Positions 1 to 6,093 of a stretch of DNA of 6,093 bases are shown one piece after another. Within the stretch, counting starts at the first letter, position 1; the number at the start of each line of letters is the position of its first letter. The DNA lies in assembly GCA_002436205.1 (NCBI GenBank), contig DJKT01000005.1, forward strand, positions 1,922 through 8,014. The letters run 5' to 3'. This stretch comes from Candidatus Peribacter sp. UBA6535. GTDB taxonomy: Bacteria > Patescibacteriota > Gracilibacteria > Peribacterales > Peribacteraceae. The notes below the pieces were generated by a model. That model saw only the letters and a program-made list of their open reading frames with translations, made no database searches and was not told the origin of the DNA. The position numbers were made by a program, and so were the translations under genes.

Positions 1-283
1 AGAAGCTGCAAATCAGCGTCAGCCGGCAGTTACTCAACCAGAAAAAGAGTTTTCGTATGATGATATGACGGTGAACCCCACCAAGAATAAAAAGCTAACA
101 AACGTTCGCGCATCAGGAACAGATGAAGCCATGAACTTAACTCCCGTACAGCCAATGACGCTCGAGCAAGCACTCGAATACATAGCAGATGATGAGCTTG
201 TAGAAGTAACGCCAACGAGTATCAGATTACGCAAAAAGATCCTCGATGAAGTAGAGAGAAAGAGGGCGACTCCAAAAGGATAG
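1..283 (+). CDS. typA: TypA/BipA translational GTPase, C-terminal fragment (5' end outside window)
   Basis: This is the 3' end of the gene for TypA (BipA), a translation-factor GTPase related to EF-G and LepA that binds the 70S ribosome and aids ribosome assembly and growth under stress. Only the last 93 residues are present; the frame is open from base 2 to a TAG stop at 281-283. The family is usually about 600 residues, so the GTPase and EF-G-like domains lie upstream of the window. Recognition rests on the conserved C-terminal domain: LTNVRASGTDEA, MTLEQALEYIADDELVEVTP and TSIRLRKKILDE closely match TypA proteins such as the E. coli one. The KNKKLTNVRASG stretch belongs to the C-terminal domain that in known structures reaches towards the A-site tRNA. 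The segment before DDMTVNP (QRQPAVTQPEKEFSY) looks some ten residues longer than in the E. coli protein as I remember it. The internal ATG at 65 is not the true start. Confidence 0.95.
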   Translation, partial: EAANQRQPAVTQPEKEFSYDDMTVNPTKNKKLTNVRASGTDEAMNLTPVQPMTLEQALEYIADDELVEVTPTSIRLRKKILDEVERKRATPKG

Positions 284-288
284 TACTA
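281..288. other. Convergent stop codons inside an 8-bp palindrome
   Basis: The perfect palindrome TAGTACTA holds the TAG stop of typA on the + strand (281-283) and the TAG stop of the 562-residue gene on the - strand (286-288), leaving 2 bp between the coding regions. I see no intrinsic terminator with a U-tract on either strand here. The best surrounding structure pairs 262-268 with 295-301 (7 bp, one G-U pair in the + transcript) around a 26-base loop that contains the palindrome, and no T-run follows it. Transcription from either side therefore probably runs into the opposite gene or ends by another route. Confidence 0.6.
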
Positions 289-1974
289 CGGCAACGCCTT
301 CACCATTCCCTCAAGATCACACTCTTCCAAATATGACTTGAGATCTCTATACAGCTTGGAGCTTGGAGTGGCTTCCGTAGCGTCTGAAAGTTGTGTGAGT
401 CGCTCTTCGATACCGTGGAGCCTATCGCAAACGGATGTAAACACATCTGAGTATCCGGCAACTGTGTGATCTGGGAGTATTTGATGGTTATCAACATGCG
501 ACTTCATCTGTGTAACAAATTCACGTACGCGTGCAAGAGGAATAGCTCTGTCGTCTGCCATATGCTCTTTGATACGCTCAAAGCAAGACCGAACACCCTG
601 GAACTTCCCAATAACATGCATGCTCACAGCAGCATCAAGTGCTGCAGCTTTATCTCTCTGAATAAGTGCTGTTCCAAGTGCAGAGAGTTTTTCTGAGAGC
701 TTACAACTATACACAGAGAGAGGCTTGAGAGTTACTCTAGCCAAATCATCCCGGTGAACGCCAAGCGTACTCAGCACTCCTGCAACCTGCGCATCTACTT
801 GAGGTTCTGTTAATTCCGCTTCACCAAACAACTGCAATTTGCTATCGAGTATTTTTGCTTTATCTCGCAGGCCACTACGAGCATCACGGAGTATAGACTC
901 CTGGCCTTCAATTGCATCGCGCAATACAGTTTGATCTTGATTGTTGTAACCACCTTTGCCAATTACTTCTCTCCTACGATCTTCTAATCGAGAAACTGCA
1001 GCAACCATCTTACTAAGCGCAGCACTTGGGTTTACCTTTCCAGATTTATCCTCAAAGCTAGAAGCTTCATCTAGTAAGGTACATGCAAGTTCTTTGTACT
1101 GGGCAGTACAATGTGTAAGAACCACTGTGTACTCCGTAAGAAGTACGTTAGCTCTTTCGCGTAGATCATCTTTTTGCGTTTGAGGCGTATCTGATTTCCA
1201 CTCACGATCTACCTTTCGGTTTAGAGTGATAATCCTCTCTCGGAGTAAGGCCAAGTTTGGAATTTCTTCATTGTAAGAACCTCCTTCATGCAATGTTTTT
1301 CTGTATGCGGCATAGGCAGAAGTGAAGTGCTGAACTGTAAGGCCATTGGGTAGATCTCCATTTTCATCTGTGCGTGTGTAGAGAATTGTTCCGTCTAATT
1401 CTACATCATCATCTCTGATTGCCTGCAAACGATAGTGACCTTGCTGCAACGGTACTGCCTGTTCGAATATCTGCTTTAGTCTATCAATTGATTTAGGCTG
1501 AGCTTTTTTTTCAAGACGCTTCGCCGGTCGATCACAATCATCAAAAGCAACGAGATTGAGATCCTCCGCTAGCTTCTCTGGAATCTTATCTGCACTCACA
1601 AGACATCCTTGAAGACTAATCGGACTGGAACGCGGAAGAACGAATTGATGCGGATGCGAGAACGCTCGTTGAAAACGTTTAAACTTTGAATTTCTCAGTT
1701 GAGACCATTCTCTCACTGTAAGATCATCACCCTCAGAAATATCCTTTACGCGAACGAAATCATCATGCCACTGCTTTATGCCATACGCTTCCCTCTGCGA
1801 CTGTGTACTTGCCAAATCCTCTAAGTCCGATCTCTCTGTCAACAAATCCTGGACACGCCTTCTTTTTGCAGCTGTAAGTCCCTCAAAGTCTTCAGCAAGG
1901 GAATACCCGGTTCGGTCCAGAGATGCATTATTGCGTTCTCGGAGGGTATCGAAGGTGATGGTTGTGAGAGCCAT
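286..1974 (-). CDS. Uncharacterised 562-residue soluble, helix-rich protein
   Basis: I do not recognise a family. The ATG start is well fixed: an in-frame TAA lies 9 bases upstream (1984-1986), inside the -10 box, and the next internal Met is residue 323. There is no signal peptide or membrane segment, so the protein should be cytoplasmic. The sequence is highly charged and mostly helix-forming. Heptad-like stretches occur around residues 35-60 (KRRRVQDLLTERSDLEDL), 240-300, 318-380 and 515-530. The part with most strand potential is residues 107-200, ending in LDGTILYTRTDENGDL. A basic stretch lies at 149-168 (RPAKRLEKKAQPK followed by SIDRLKQ), with its KK encoded in an A8 run. I find no Walker, HExH, nuclease or zinc-binding pattern. 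It lies 42 bp downstream of the 1341-residue gene and has its own promoter of the same design, which suggests a functional partner. It could be a structural, adaptor or regulatory subunit; this is inference. Confidence 0.88.
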   Translation of the reverse strand: MALTTITFDTLRERNNASLDRTGYSLAEDFEGLTAAKRRRVQDLLTERSDLEDLASTQSQREAYGIKQWHDDFVRVKDISEGDDLTVREWSQLRNSKFKRFQRAFSHPHQFVLPRSSPISLQGCLVSADKIPEKLAEDLNLVAFDDCDRPAKRLEKKAQPKSIDRLKQIFEQAVPLQQGHYRLQAIRDDDVELDGTILYTRTDENGDLPNGLTVQHFTSAYAAYRKTLHEGGSYNEEIPNLALLRERIITLNRKVDREWKSDTPQTQKDDLRERANVLLTEYTVVLTHCTAQYKELACTLLDEASSFEDKSGKVNPSAALSKMVAAVSRLEDRRREVIGKGGYNNQDQTVLRDAIEGQESILRDARSGLRDKAKILDSKLQLFGEAELTEPQVDAQVAGVLSTLGVHRDDLARVTLKPLSVYSCKLSEKLSALGTALIQRDKAAALDAAVSMHVIGKFQGVRSCFERIKEHMADDRAIPLARVREFVTQMKSHVDNHQILPDHTVAGYSDVFTSVCDRLHGIEERLTQLSDATEATPSSKLYRDLKSYLEECDLEGMVKALP

Positions 1975-1978
1975 AGAT

Positions 1979-2016
1979 GTATATTATCGTAAGAAGTAGC
2001 AATACTGTCAATATAC
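1979..2016. repeat. 7-bp inverted repeat bracketing the promoter
   Basis: The - strand reads GTATATT (2016-2010), 24 bases, then AATATAC (1985-1979). The arms are exact complements; one overlaps the start of the -35 box and the other the end of the -10 box. It could be a dyad operator for a repressor or a weak hairpin. The arms are AT-rich and short, so chance is a real possibility. Confidence 0.3.
1983..2011 (-). promoter_or_regulatory. Sigma70-type promoter of the 562-residue gene
   Basis: On the - strand a perfect -35 box TTGACA (2011-2006) is followed by a 17-bp spacer and the -10 box GATAAT (1988-1983), a 5 of 6 match to TATAAT. Only 8 bases (ATACATCT) separate the -10 box from the ATG at 1974. 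Transcription should therefore start within about two bases of the ATG or on it, giving a leaderless mRNA, and there is no purine-rich Shine-Dalgarno sequence. The promoter fills the 42-bp gap after the stop codon of the 1341-residue gene. The downstream gene can thus be expressed independently, although read-through from upstream is also possible. Confidence 0.75.
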
Positions 2017-5000
2017 TTAGGCTAATTCATCAGAGCTTTTCTCTCCATTTAGAATTACATCTATTTCAGCAATGGCCCCATCCAATACTCTATTCTCGTC
2101 AGCCACCGTCAGCTCGACTGTCGGAATAGGAGCTTTCTCCCGCCTTGCTTTCTTTGAGCCTTTTCCTTGTTGGCGCTTCTTGATTTGCTTCCTGCGCCTT
2201 TGTCTATCATCACGCATACATGCATCACTATTTGGATCGAGGTATCTAGCATACGCAAGTACGTCTCCCGGATCGTAGTAATACATATTCCAAAACTCTG
2301 GTGCGCGATCAAGAATATAGTCTATTGCACGGGCCGCCTGGTCATAACACCTAAAGCCACGGTAAGTCTCTATCTTGCGCATCGAATGTTCATCCAATGC
2401 TATTTCCGGATGCGATTGAGCCATTTTTTTTGATACATGAGCAAAGTTCCTTAGAAGAGTAAGCATATGTGCACGTGTTTCAGGCTCATCTCGCTCTTTA
2501 GTTTCACTCCAAAGCTTTATGCTGTCTTCAGCCCTGATATCTACAAGTGCTTTCGCCTGCAATCCTTTATTAAATATTTCTCCTGCAGTTGTGCGCGAGT
2601 TATCTTCTGATTCCAATTCTTCTTCCTTATGCTGGTGCAATTGCCTGCGACGCATAGATCGTAAATGCGGATCGCTAGTCTCACGACTATAAATGGAACC
2701 CAGTACTGCGTCTGTAGCTGTATTCGATTGACAGTACAGTGCATATGCATCATCAAAACTCTCTTCACCATTGGCTATCAATGCAAACGTTCTCTCCACA
2801 CCATGTGCCAGTGGAGGATTGTTTTGTGGTATCGGCTGATGCTCTTGTAAACTGAGTACTACTAAGCGACGGAGGAATTCTCCTTGAAGAGCATGTGGAT
2901 CAGTTTCACCTTCTTTCTGCGCCACAAAGGCAAGGTACTCCGTGATTTCTTTAGGGTTCGTACCCTTAAGCGCTTCGTTGATTCTAAGATATTTATCTAG
3001 ATACAGATCAGAAAACACATCTGCATGCTGCACAAATCCTCTGATATTCGACAGAACATAATCGGAAGCCAGGTGTGGACTTGCCTCATGCAGAGATACA
3101 GCCTGTTCCAAAGTACGAAGACCAAACTCATACATGATACGCTGCTCAGCCATAGAAAGCTTCGTTAGTGTTGCCGCATCTACGTTCATTTGATTCGATC
3201 TGATAACATTAGCAATCTCCACACCAAGAGCATTCATCAATTCTAGCATCTGCTTGCTATTAGCCTTTTCCGATACATCAGTGCTAGAAGGTTTGTGCAG
3301 ATTTGGAATAAGCTTGCTCAAAATCTCTAGCGAAGGATTGTTTGCATCAATCTCAGTACCAAGTGAGGATACTAAATCCTGCGATTGATCAAATGCTAGC
3401 TGTTTGTCTTCTTCTGTCATCGGAACATTTTTCAAAGCGGTTTCGAGACGACTTGTAATGTTTATTTCCAGTGAAGGTCGCGTAGCAAATCGTGCAAATG
3501 CTGATTGAAGTGTGGCAGTAGACCAGCTTGCTTCGAGTACTTCCTTGTAATCCGTACCAATCGTACTAATAGCACGCTTACCCCCAGAAAGAAGAGGGCC
3601 AATTTCGTCTGCGCTACATGTTGCAAGCTGTTGATGAAGACCTTGAAAGAAAGGCATGAGTGCTTGTTCCATCTCAGTACCAGACGTATACAGACACGGG
3701 CTTTCTTCCTGTCTTTGCTTAAACGCTAACTCAGCAGTAGAGACTATCGACTGATTAATTTCGGAACCCTTTCGGTCTGCTCTGGCTTGCTGAAGCCTTG
3801 AAGCAATAAGTATCTCTTGTGTATCTGCTTTTCCTTGATCGATCTGCTCATTAGCCAAATTCTTTCGAATAGCAGTTATAACTCCGGATTCCAAAGGGGT
3901 ATACAGTCGGAGCCTCTCACCAAAACGCTCATCCCTCTCCGCATCATACTGTGCCACGTGGCATTCTATTGATCGTACACTAAAGGCAGATTCCAATGCC
4001 TCTATCATCTGCTGTCTCTCTTTTCGACCTTCTAATTCCTGCGTAAGGTGATCGATGAAATCTTGGACAGCCTCAAGATCTTCGAAGTCTACATCGTAGT
4101 CATTCTTTTTCGCTATGGTTTTTGCGCGCTCAAGAAGATCTACTCCTCCAATACTAGAAGTACCGCGAAGTTGGAATTTCCTTGGATAAGCAAGCAACTC
4201 GCCATCACGCTCCTCATGCACGATCATCCTCGTTCCCTCATCTTTCGGATGCTTGAACGGAACCTCGAAATGCTTCTCGAAAAGTGTGGCAAGCTCGCCC
4301 TCCAATACAGAAGACAGGTTTGCATCATCATCTTTATTTCTCGTAGTAGAACCAAGATGCTGCTCAAATTCCAAAAGTAGATCTTTTGCCTGTTGCACTT
4401 TTTCTGATTGGGCATTTTCTGCCTCCCGCTCTCTTGCGCGATCATCCTGTCGTTCCAGTAAGTCATCAATGAACATGCGAGTCTCATCATGGTCATCACT
4501 GTGCAAAAATCTGTAATTCATCATATCTGATGTACTCTCGTAGTTCTGCTCAGCTAAAGGACGCAGCGTTGGCTGCTTTGCAAGCTCTTCATTGATACGC
4601 TTGAAGAATCGCTTGAGCACCTGCGTTTCTGCAAGAGTCCTATGCTGGAGGCGTTCATGAGCTCTGGTGAATGTATCGCCAATACCCTTAAATTCTACGT
4701 AGTTGAAAAATGGGTGCTCCTCGTTGAGTTTCGCTATCGCTTCTTTTAGTGCCTTGTTTGGATTGAGTACAACAACATTTATATGGTGCACCATTCCGGG
4801 GATGGATTCTGGATGCTCCTCGCGATGCCTGAGGATACCATCTCTCTGACGCCTAAGCTGCTTCACGATTCTCTCTACGTTAGCTGATCCTGCTTTCTTG
4901 ATTTCCACTCCGATATACGGCTGGTTGTTATCCCAACACTCAGTTCCTTCTTCGAGATCTTGGCTACCCAAGAGGCTAGTGAGTGCCCCAAGCTTTAGCG

Positions 5001-6042
5001 CACGACTACTCAGATCATAAAGAATTCTGGATTTACCATGTATGGAATATCTAGCTGCTACCCCACCATTATCGGTTGCTTCGTGTAGGCCACCATCTCG
5101 AATCTTACCAAGGGGTACAGCTTGGGACTCATCACCGTTCGGACAGTAGCGATGATACGTAATATCTCCATCTGTTACTACGGTGATCGTTCCATCATCT
5201 ACCTTATACGTTTCAGAACCAGGGGTTTTGGCTGCATGCAGATCGTAATACGCTTTTTCCGTAACGTTATCCTGAGCAGGATCTTGAATAACTAAGTCGA
5301 TGATATCTGTGGTGTGTCGTACCTTTCCCATTTCATCTCGAGTCGCGGTAAGACAGTACTCCGGTACAAACTTTCTATCTCCCATTTGATAATCAAGAAG
5401 TGCAACCTGCTCAAACATATTTCCAATCTCGAAGTTTCGAATGCGCTCTTCGCTTTCTCTGCGCGACAGTGAAGATATTCTCTTACCAAGACCATCAATC
5501 TCCTGAAGAAGTGGTCTTCTCGGATCTTCTATGCCATTGGATTTACGAACTTCAGAGAAAACTGAAAATAGCTCAGACGGTGTATGTCCGAGCATTTCGG
5601 GATTAGTCAAAGATAGACTACTGAGAATTTGTTCATCAAATACATTCGGATCTTCTGCAATGATTACATTCACTACTTCGATGATTCTTTTTCGTTCATC
5701 TGATTTGATTCCCTCAAAATCAAAATTTGTTAGTTGATCTATTTCTTCTTGAGTAATTTGTAATTCGTCTGCAATACGAGTCCACGTGCGAGACGCAAAC
5801 CCGAATTCAACACGCATGTGCCTAGATAGAGTTTTATCGCCATCAACACCAATATGCTTTCCAGCTTCATCATATGTAGTGATCCCTGTTCTTTCCTTAA
5901 AGGCTTCATACTTGGTACGCAAAAGTTCTCGCACATCTGTAATGACACCTTCAGCTTGTTCCTGTGGAGCGCTTGCATCCACATGTATTGTTCCTTCTGG
6001 AGCTGCCGAGATACCATGATTTACTGGCAAATTTGTTGTCAT
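2017..6042 (-). CDS. Uncharacterised 1341-residue protein with putative N-terminal HTH and PD-(D/E)XK-like nuclease core
   Basis: I do not recognise the whole protein. The ATG at 6042 is supported by an in-frame TAA at 6055-6057 and a strong promoter just upstream; the next Met is residue 77. There is no signal peptide or membrane segment. Residues 38-105 resemble an XRE-type helix-turn-helix. Residues 203-430 carry the order of a PD-(D/E)XK nuclease core: E211 in a helix, D246/D249 in HTTDIIDLVI, E380-x-K382 in YIGVEIKKA, Q395 in the next helix, then the strand HHINVVVLN. Roughly 125 residues are inserted between the second and third motifs. Residues 520-565 and 655-690 look coiled-coil. Residues 690-1275 are mainly helical with no motif I can name. 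Residues 1280-1303 are strongly basic (14 K/R of 24) and precede an acidic tail. The neighbouring 562-residue gene has a matching promoter. A DNA-cleaving or DNA-binding role is inferred, not shown. Confidence 0.9.
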   Translation of the reverse strand: MTTNLPVNHGISAAPEGTIHVDASAPQEQAEGVITDVRELLRTKYEAFKERTGITTYDEAGKHIGVDGDKTLSRHMRVEFGFASRTWTRIADELQITQEEIDQLTNFDFEGIKSDERKRIIEVVNVIIAEDPNVFDEQILSSLSLTNPEMLGHTPSELFSVFSEVRKSNGIEDPRRPLLQEIDGLGKRISSLSRRESEERIRNFEIGNMFEQVALLDYQMGDRKFVPEYCLTATRDEMGKVRHTTDIIDLVIQDPAQDNVTEKAYYDLHAAKTPGSETYKVDDGTITVVTDGDITYHRYCPNGDESQAVPLGKIRDGGLHEATDNGGVAARYSIHGKSRILYDLSSRALKLGALTSLLGSQDLEEGTECWDNNQPYIGVEIKKAGSANVERIVKQLRRQRDGILRHREEHPESIPGMVHHINVVVLNPNKALKEAIAKLNEEHPFFNYVEFKGIGDTFTRAHERLQHRTLAETQVLKRFFKRINEELAKQPTLRPLAEQNYESTSDMMNYRFLHSDDHDETRMFIDDLLERQDDRAREREAENAQSEKVQQAKDLLLEFEQHLGSTTRNKDDDANLSSVLEGELATLFEKHFEVPFKHPKDEGTRMIVHEERDGELLAYPRKFQLRGTSSIGGVDLLERAKTIAKKNDYDVDFEDLEAVQDFIDHLTQELEGRKERQQMIEALESAFSVRSIECHVAQYDAERDERFGERLRLYTPLESGVITAIRKNLANEQIDQGKADTQEILIASRLQQARADRKGSEINQSIVSTAELAFKQRQEESPCLYTSGTEMEQALMPFFQGLHQQLATCSADEIGPLLSGGKRAISTIGTDYKEVLEASWSTATLQSAFARFATRPSLEINITSRLETALKNVPMTEEDKQLAFDQSQDLVSSLGTEIDANNPSLEILSKLIPNLHKPSSTDVSEKANSKQMLELMNALGVEIANVIRSNQMNVDAATLTKLSMAEQRIMYEFGLRTLEQAVSLHEASPHLASDYVLSNIRGFVQHADVFSDLYLDKYLRINEALKGTNPKEITEYLAFVAQKEGETDPHALQGEFLRRLVVLSLQEHQPIPQNNPPLAHGVERTFALIANGEESFDDAYALYCQSNTATDAVLGSIYSRETSDPHLRSMRRRQLHQHKEEELESEDNSRTTAGEIFNKGLQAKALVDIRAEDSIKLWSETKERDEPETRAHMLTLLRNFAHVSKKMAQSHPEIALDEHSMRKIETYRGFRCYDQAARAIDYILDRAPEFWNMYYYDPGDVLAYARYLDPNSDACMRDDRQRRRKQIKKRQQGKGSKKARREKAPIPTVELTVADENRVLDGAIAEIDVILNGEKSSDELA
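2134..2205 (-). other. Basic patch near the C-terminus of the 1341-residue protein
   Basis: Residues 1280-1303 contain 14 Lys/Arg in 24 positions with one acidic residue (QRRRKQIKKRQQGKG followed by SKKARREK). A proline-containing linker (APIPTVELTV) and a short acidic tail ending DELA follow. Such patches commonly contact nucleic acid or ribosomal RNA, and this one would suit a DNA-acting protein. The sequence alone cannot tell binding from a simple charged linker. Confidence 0.5.
4753..5436 (-). other. Putative PD-(D/E)XK nuclease-like domain (residues 203-430 of the 1341-residue protein)
   Basis: The motif order is E211 (helix, IGNMFEQVALLDY), D246 and D249 (strand, TTDIIDLVIQD), E380-x-K382 (strand, YIGVEIKKA), Q395 (helix, NVERIVKQLRRQRDGI) and a closing hydrophobic strand (INVVVLN, 421-427). 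This matches the alpha-beta core of restriction-endonuclease-like folds, in which the acidic residues bind Mg2+ and the lysine completes the site. The D to ExK gap is far longer than the usual 10-30 residues and holds a mostly polar insertion (about 252-374). The motifs are short, so the fold needs structural confirmation. Confidence 0.45.
5728..5931 (-). other. Putative XRE-like helix-turn-helix (residues 38-105 of the 1341-residue protein)
   Basis: The order of segments resembles a Cro/C1 (XRE) domain. A first helix (ELLRTKYEAFKERTG) is followed by YDEAGKHIGV where a TxxELAxxLGV helix would be, then DKTLSRHMR at the recognition-helix place, and a closing ASRTWTRIADELQITQEEID that parallels the LxxIAxxLGVSxDEL end of the family. 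The conserved Gln at the start of helix 2 is missing, so the match is loose. If real, it would give the protein DNA-binding ability and could allow self-regulation. Confidence 0.35.
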
Positions 6043-6046
6043 AAAG

Positions 6047-6062
6047 GTGTTATATTAAACAC
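6047..6062. repeat. Inverted repeat over the -10 box of the 1341-residue gene
   Basis: The - strand reads GTGTT (6062-6058), TAATAT, AACAC (6051-6047, exact complement of the first arm), a 5-6-5 dyad. It covers the -10 hexamer and the expected transcription start, a typical place for a repressor operator. With the possible helix-turn-helix at the N-terminus of the encoded protein, autoregulation is conceivable. The arms are only 5 bp, so chance is not excluded. Confidence 0.35.
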
Positions 6063-6082
6063 TATTTATCTGTTTATGTCAA
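6054..6082 (-). promoter_or_regulatory. Sigma70-type promoter of the 1341-residue gene
   Basis: On the - strand a perfect -35 box TTGACA (6082-6077) is followed by a 17-bp spacer and the -10 box TTTAAT (6059-6054), a 5 of 6 match to TATAAT. Eleven bases (ATAACACCTTT) separate the -10 box from the ATG at 6042, so the expected start near 6047 leaves a 5' leader of about 5 bases. No Shine-Dalgarno sequence is present. The layout, including the ATATTGACA context of the -35 box, matches the promoter of the downstream 562-residue gene. Confidence 0.75.
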
Positions 6083-6093
6083 TATGTGATTAC

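Noticed and set aside
30..234. Two short - strand frames opposite the typA end
   Set aside because: They oppose a strongly conserved TypA coding region and have no supporting signals.
262..301. Bidirectional intrinsic terminator between the convergent genes
   Set aside because: The stem is only 7 bp with a G-U pair, the loop is 26 bases, and no T-run follows on either strand.
1975..2016. Intrinsic terminator after the 1341-residue gene
   Set aside because: The 42-bp gap holds a promoter and a wide AT-rich inverted repeat but no GC-rich hairpin with a U-tract.
3697..4042. Second nuclease-like or ATPase motif in the middle of the 1341-residue protein (residues 667-782)
   Set aside because: I looked for Walker A (GxxxxGK[ST]), HNH, DEAD and ExK patterns and saw none with convincing context; the region reads as charged helices.
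4048..4380. 110-codon open frame on the + strand
   Set aside because: It lies entirely antisense to the 1341-residue gene, its translation looks like the random product of an antisense frame, and no promoter or ribosome binding site supports it.
4224..4516. Overlapping 91-codon (-) and 87-codon (+) open frames
   Set aside because: Both are shadows of the large gene. The Ser/Arg-rich and Met/Arg-rich compositions come from the acidic coiled-coil codons read in other frames.
286..6042. Alternative genetic code (TGA read as Gly or Trp)
   Set aside because: No in-frame TGA occurs in about 1,900 codons of the two large genes or in the typA end, and the genes end at TAG, TAG and TAA. Standard bacterial decoding fits.

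Overview
This is a bacterial window with moderate GC content (low-to-mid 40s by eye). It holds one recognisable housekeeping gene end and two large genes I cannot assign to any family. Bases 1-283 (+ strand) are the 3' end of typA/bipA, the ribosome-associated translational GTPase. The rest is on the - strand. A 1341-residue protein (6042 to 2017) is followed after 42 bp by a 562-residue protein (1974 to 286), whose stop codon lies 2 bp from the typA stop. Coding density is very high, with no RNA genes, insertion sequences or CRISPR.

The organism cannot be named from this sequence. TypA shows only that it is bacterial. About 1,900 sense codons lack in-frame TGA, so the standard bacterial code fits and TGA-recoded lineages (codes 4 and 25) are unlikely. 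Large orphan proteins, tight packing and missing Shine-Dalgarno sequences would suit an uncultured, small-genome lineage such as Patescibacteria/CPR, but that is a guess.

The two orphan genes look like a module. Each has its own promoter with the same layout: ATATTGACA containing a perfect -35 box, a 17-bp spacer, and a -10 matching TATAAT at 5 of 6 positions. The -10 sits only 11 or 8 bases before the ATG, so the mRNAs should be leaderless or nearly so. The large protein has an N-terminal segment resembling an XRE-type helix-turn-helix and then residues in the order of a PD-(D/E)XK nuclease core (E211, D246/D249, E380-x-K382, Q395). A long helical, partly coiled-coil body and a very basic patch near the C-terminus follow. 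The 562-residue protein is soluble, mostly helical and unrecognised. A DNA-acting role such as defence, DNA processing or regulation is a reasonable hypothesis, but it rests on motif reading alone.
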